This document shows, one piece after another, positions 7,696-10,157 of a stretch of DNA of 10,157 nucleotides (its first letter is position 1; each line of letters begins with the position of its first letter). The translations under genes were made by a program, and so were the position numbers. Source of the stretch: Flavobacteriaceae bacterium (GTDB lineage: Bacteria > Bacteroidota > Bacteroidia > Flavobacteriales > Flavobacteriaceae); NCBI GenBank assembly GCA_029253805.1, contig JAQWYU010000183.1, forward strand, positions 1 through 10,157. The letters run 5' to 3'. A model generated the notes under the pieces. It saw nothing but the letters and a program-made list of their open reading frames with translations. It had not been told where the DNA came from and did no database searches.

Positions 7696-8433
7696 TTAAT
7701 TATTAGATCTTAAAATGGTTTTTGCACGTTGTAAATCTTCAGGTGTATCTATTTCTACTCCTTGAATATTTGATTCAACCATTTTTATTTTTTTTCCAAA
7801 TTCTAAATATCGTATGCATTCAATTTTTTCAGAAAGCTCTAACATTTCCATTGGTAGTTTAGTAAATTCCAACAAAGCTTCTTTTCTAAATGCATAAACT
7901 CCCTTATGTTTAAAATATTTGGTATTAACAGTCGAGTCTCTTTGATAGGGAATTGGACTTCTGGAAAAATAAAGTGCAAAATTTCGTTGATCAACAATAA
8001 CTTTTACCGTATTTGGATTTTCAATTTCATTAACATCAGTAATATGTACCATCAGTGATGCTAAATCAATTTCTTTCTCAGTATCAGTTTTAAAGACACT
8101 TATAACTTTATCAAGACTTTCACAGTCAGTAAATGGTTCATCTCCTTGAACATTGACGACCAAATCACAATTAACGGATTTAACTGCCTCCGCAATACGA
8201 TCGCTACCAGATTCATGGTGATTAGTACTCATTATTACTAGACCACCATTTTTTTTAATTTCGTGACTAATGATTTCACTATCAGTTACAACATATACCT
8301 CACTAAATAACTTTGTATTTACTGTAGCTTTGTATGTCCTTAATATTACACTTTCACCTTCAAGGTCTTGCATTAATTTACCTGGAAATCTTGATGCACT
8401 GTATCTGGCAGGTATCATAGCAATTATTTTCAT
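7696..8433 (-). CDS. kdsB: 3-deoxy-manno-octulosonate cytidylyltransferase (CMP-Kdo synthetase)
   Basis: KdsB activates Kdo (or Kdo8N) with CTP to the CMP-sugar used for LPS inner-core assembly, in the cytoplasm. The 245-aa protein has the nucleotide-binding motif [15 protein letters not shown] (7-21), [12 protein letters not shown] (72-83), [10 protein letters not shown] (92-101), NPNTVKV (139-145), YFSRSPIPY (155-163), HKGVYAFRK (176-184) and the C-terminal EIDTPEDL (227-234). Length and motif order are normal. In place of the usual LEQLR.L stretch it has [16 protein letters not shown] (198-213). In Shewanella the KdsB enzyme encoded with KdnA/KdnB prefers Kdo8N, so with a KdnB-like gene in this unit the same preference is possible here, but cannot be decided by eye. 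It is the first gene of the minus-strand unit, with a promoter motif 23 nt upstream of its ATG. Confidence 0.95.
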   Translation of the reverse strand: MKIIAMIPARYSASRFPGKLMQDLEGESVILRTYKATVNTKLFSEVYVVTDSEIISHEIKKNGGLVIMSTNHHESGSDRIAEAVKSVNCDLVVNVQGDEPFTDCESLDKVISVFKTDTEKEIDLASLMVHITDVNEIENPNTVKVIVDQRNFALYFSRSPIPYQRDSTVNTKYFKHKGVYAFRKEALLEFTKLPMEMLELSEKIECIRYLEFGKKIKMVESNIQGVEIDTPEDLQRAKTILRSNN

Positions 8434-8456
8434 AAGAAATTTTAATTGATGTTATT

Positions 8457-8464
8457 CAAAATTA
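8457..8464 (-). promoter_or_regulatory. Candidate promoter -7 element for the kdsB unit
   Basis: On the minus strand TAATTTTG (TAnnTTTG) ends 23 nt before the kdsB ATG, the same distance as the yebC promoter. A second match, TAAATTTG, lies a few bases further upstream (8467-8474). No clean -33 TTTG is seen for either. It would drive the four-gene kdsB, CAT-like, kdnB, acyltransferase unit separately from the helicase gene upstream. Confidence 0.42.
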
Positions 8465-8501
8465 CACAAATTTAATAAGTTAAATATATGTAAAAGCTAT
8501 A

Positions 8502-9929
8502 TTATTGATCTACAAAAAAATCATCTTTAAATCCTATTAGAAAAAGCTTATTTTTTGCCCGTGTAATTGCGGTATACAACCATCGTAAATAATCACGATC
8601 AATTCCATTTGGAAGATATGGTTGTTCAACAAATACAGTATCCCATTGTCCTCCTTGTGATTTATGACAAGTAATCGCATAAGAAAACTTAACCTGAAGA
8701 GAATTTAGATATTTACTCTTTTTAACTCCTAAAAATTTTTTATATGAAGATGATTCGTCCTCAAAATCTTTGAGAATTTCTTGGTATAGCTTATTGGATT
8801 GGTCGTAAGGTAATGATGGTGTTTCTAATGTAATAGTGTCTAACATGAGGACTGTTTCAAAAGGACGCATTTTTGGGTAATCTACCATCCTAATTTTAAC
8901 TTCAGCAAATCGAAATCCATATAATTCTTTAATACTAAATATCTCTAAAACTTCAATAATATCTCCATTAGCAATAAATCCAGCTTCAGTGGTAGGTTTT
9001 AACCAAAAATAATTGTTTTTAACAATCATTAAAAAATCACCCGATGTTAGCTCATTTTCGTTAAATAAAATTCTCGAACGGATCTGTTCATTGTATAAAT
9101 TAGCACGTTTATTAGATCGAACGATTAAGGCAGTGTCCTCGTTGCCTAATGTAGCATAGGCATCGTTTATTGACTCTAAAATTTCATAACCATCATTTAG
9201 TCTAACTATATCAATAAAACCATTTAAACTAAAAAGAAAAGAATCATAATAAGAATTTAAAATAGCTTCTCTCAAAAGTGTTGCATTATGTAGAATACCA
9301 GAGTCATCGCCCTGCCTTACTACTTCATCTAATTCCAAGCTAATAACTTCTTTGTTATAGTTAAGCTCTAAATTAGATTCATTTAGAGCTGGACTTAAAT
9401 CCAGCTTTACGGGTGGTAACTGTGCTGTATCTCCTATGAGTAATAACTTGCATTGGTGTCCAGAATAAACGTACTGCATCAAATCATCCAACAAAGAGCC
9501 ACTTCCAAATAACTTAGCCTGGTTAGAAATGTCAGAAATCATTGAAGCTTCGTCTACAATAAACAAAGTTTTTTTGTGTTTATTTGGGGCAAGAATAAAT
9601 GACATTTTTCCATTTTTATCTGCACGTGGAGTATAAATTTTTTTATGGATTGTAAATGCTTCATTTTTAGAATAATTACTAATTACTTTTGCGGCTCTAC
9701 CTGTTGGAGCAAGTAAAACTGCTGATTTTTTAGCACGCCATAGATTTTTCACTAAAACACTAATTATTGTAGTTTTACCTGTCCCAGCGTAACCCTTTAA
9801 CACAAAAACATCACTTGTAAGTGTGCTAAATATAAAATTAGAAAGCTTCTGTAGTCCTGTGTTTTGTTTTAATGTAGGGGTAAAAGGAAAACTAGTTTTC
9901 AAAAATTTATAAAAATCATTAGAATCCAT
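8502..9929 (-). CDS. Stand-alone superfamily 1B DNA helicase, RecD/Dda-like
   Basis: This 475-aa ATP-dependent helicase has Walker A GYAGTGKTT (46-54), motif Ia LLAPTGRAAKVIS (72-84), Walker B LFIVDEASM (122-130; D126, E127) and motif III GDTAQLPPV (166-174). VVRQGDDSGI (203-212) carries the motif IV-like RQ. Motif V is YAITCHKSQGGQWD (417-430) and motif VI is LYTAITRAKNKLFLIG (451-466). These define the RecD/Dda branch with 5'-3' polarity in characterised members. At 475 aa it lacks the long N-terminal region of RecD2 (about 700-800 aa) and resembles phage T4 Dda in size. No recB or recC lies beside it, so it is not a RecBCD subunit by context. A role in DNA repair or replication-fork processing is inferred. 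It starts at ATG 9929 and is divergent from the partial gene at the right edge. Confidence 0.9.
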   Translation of the reverse strand: MDSNDFYKFLKTSFPFTPTLKQNTGLQKLSNFIFSTLTSDVFVLKGYAGTGKTTIISVLVKNLWRAKKSAVLLAPTGRAAKVISNYSKNEAFTIHKKIYTPRADKNGKMSFILAPNKHKKTLFIVDEASMISDISNQAKLFGSGSLLDDLMQYVYSGHQCKLLLIGDTAQLPPVKLDLSPALNESNLELNYNKEVISLELDEVVRQGDDSGILHNATLLREAILNSYYDSFLFSLNGFIDIVRLNDGYEILESINDAYATLGNEDTALIVRSNKRANLYNEQIRSRILFNENELTSGDFLMIVKNNYFWLKPTTEAGFIANGDIIEVLEIFSIKELYGFRFAEVKIRMVDYPKMRPFETVLMLDTITLETPSLPYDQSNKLYQEILKDFEDESSSYKKFLGVKKSKYLNSLQVKFSYAITCHKSQGGQWDTVFVEQPYLPNGIDRDYLRWLYTAITRAKNKLFLIGFKDDFFVDQ

Positions 9930-9957
9930 AAAGCTACATTACACAAAATTATTTATT

Positions 9958-9965
9958 CAAATATA
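9958..9965 (-). promoter_or_regulatory. Candidate promoter -7 element for the helicase gene
   Basis: On the minus strand TATATTTG fits TAnnTTTG and ends 28 nt before the helicase ATG. A second match, TAATTTTG at 9944-9951, ends 14 nt before the ATG. A TTG at 9980-9982 lies 14 nt upstream of the first box, closer than the usual -33 spacing. Which box is used cannot be settled from sequence. Confidence 0.35.
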
Positions 9966-9993
9966 GAAATGATTTTTGCCAACATTCACTTTA

Positions 9994-10019
9994 TTGAATA
10001 AAAAAAAATTGTAGATTTG
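9994..10019 (+). promoter_or_regulatory. Candidate promoter for the right-edge membrane protein gene
   Basis: TTG at 9994-9996 and TAGATTTG at 10012-10019 (TAnnTTTG, identical to the gcvT box) are 15 nt apart with an A9 run between them. The -7 box ends 27 nt before the ATG at 10047. Spacing to the -33 element is a little short for the consensus. Confidence 0.42.
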
Positions 10020-10046
10020 TGATGTTTCAAAATTAATTTAAAAAAT

Positions 10047-10157
10047 ATGGTAATTTTAGGAGTAATATTAGTCATTCTATTAACTATCTTGATTGTATAT
10101 CTAATTGATAAAGCATTTCCAAAAAAATACAAATCATTTGTTCTTCTTGGACTTTGG
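10047..10157 (+). CDS. Membrane-anchored protein, N-terminal fragment (3' truncated)
   Basis: An open frame starts at ATG 10047 and runs off the window after 37 codons. Residues 2-19 (VILGVILVILLTILIVYL) form a strongly hydrophobic segment typical of a membrane anchor or uncleaved signal. They are followed by a charged patch (DKAFPKKYK, 21-29) and the start of what may be a second hydrophobic stretch (SFVLLGLW). A stop at 10020-10022 in the same frame and a promoter motif 27 nt upstream support this start. The pattern suggests an inner-membrane protein with two closely spaced helices. I do not recognise the family from this fragment, and no function is assigned. Confidence 0.55.
   Translation, partial: MVILGVILVILLTILIVYLIDKAFPKKYKSFVLLGLW

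Noticed and set aside
8434..8501. Terminator after the helicase gene
   Set aside because: Only short imperfect AT-rich inverted repeats are visible, with no stable stem followed by a T-run in the minus-strand direction.

Overview
The window looks like a chromosomal housekeeping stretch from a member of the Bacteroidota, most likely a (marine?) Flavobacteriia-type organism. The DNA is AT-rich, the thrA-thrB-thrC order and the protein sequences fit that group, Shine-Dalgarno sites are weak or absent, and the spacers that could start transcripts carry the Bacteroidota sigma-factor -7 motif TAnnTTTG. No mobile element, CRISPR array, rRNA or tRNA was recognised. Coding density is very high and no gene-free stretch exceeds about 120 bases.

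Left part, plus strand (1-5410). The window opens inside the C-terminal homoserine dehydrogenase part of a ThrA-type protein. It is followed at 4-nt and 2-nt spacing by homoserine kinase (thrB) and threonine synthase (thrC), a compact threonine operon. After a 52-nt spacer with a candidate promoter come gcvT (glycine cleavage T-protein) and, 12 nt later, a GTG-started RmlD/epimerase-like reductase of unknown substrate. A 73-nt spacer holding the best promoter of the window, TTTG-N19-TATTTTTG, leads into a yebC/TACO1-family gene.

Middle part, minus strand (5411-8433). This is a four-gene unit transcribed right to left: kdsB (CMP-Kdo synthetase type), a chloramphenicol-acetyltransferase-fold protein, a KdnB-like iron alcohol dehydrogenase (Kdo 8-oxidase) and a short PlsC-type acyltransferase. 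The kdsB/kdnB pairing points to 8-amino-Kdo (Kdo8N) or another C8-modified Kdo in the inner-core lipopolysaccharide. The expected aminotransferase KdnA is not in the window, and two acyltransferase-fold proteins share the unit instead. The unit meets yebC tail to tail with no spacer; a small hairpin lies at the junction.

Right part (8434-10157). A stand-alone superfamily 1B helicase (RecD/Dda type) lies on the minus strand with its own candidate promoter. It is divergent from a membrane-anchored protein that is cut by the window end. The most interesting points are the Kdo-modification unit with its missing KdnA and extra CAT-like enzyme, the unusual TTG start of the CAT-like gene next to an out-of-frame ATG across an A7 run, and the repeated promoter spacing at all five transcription-unit heads.
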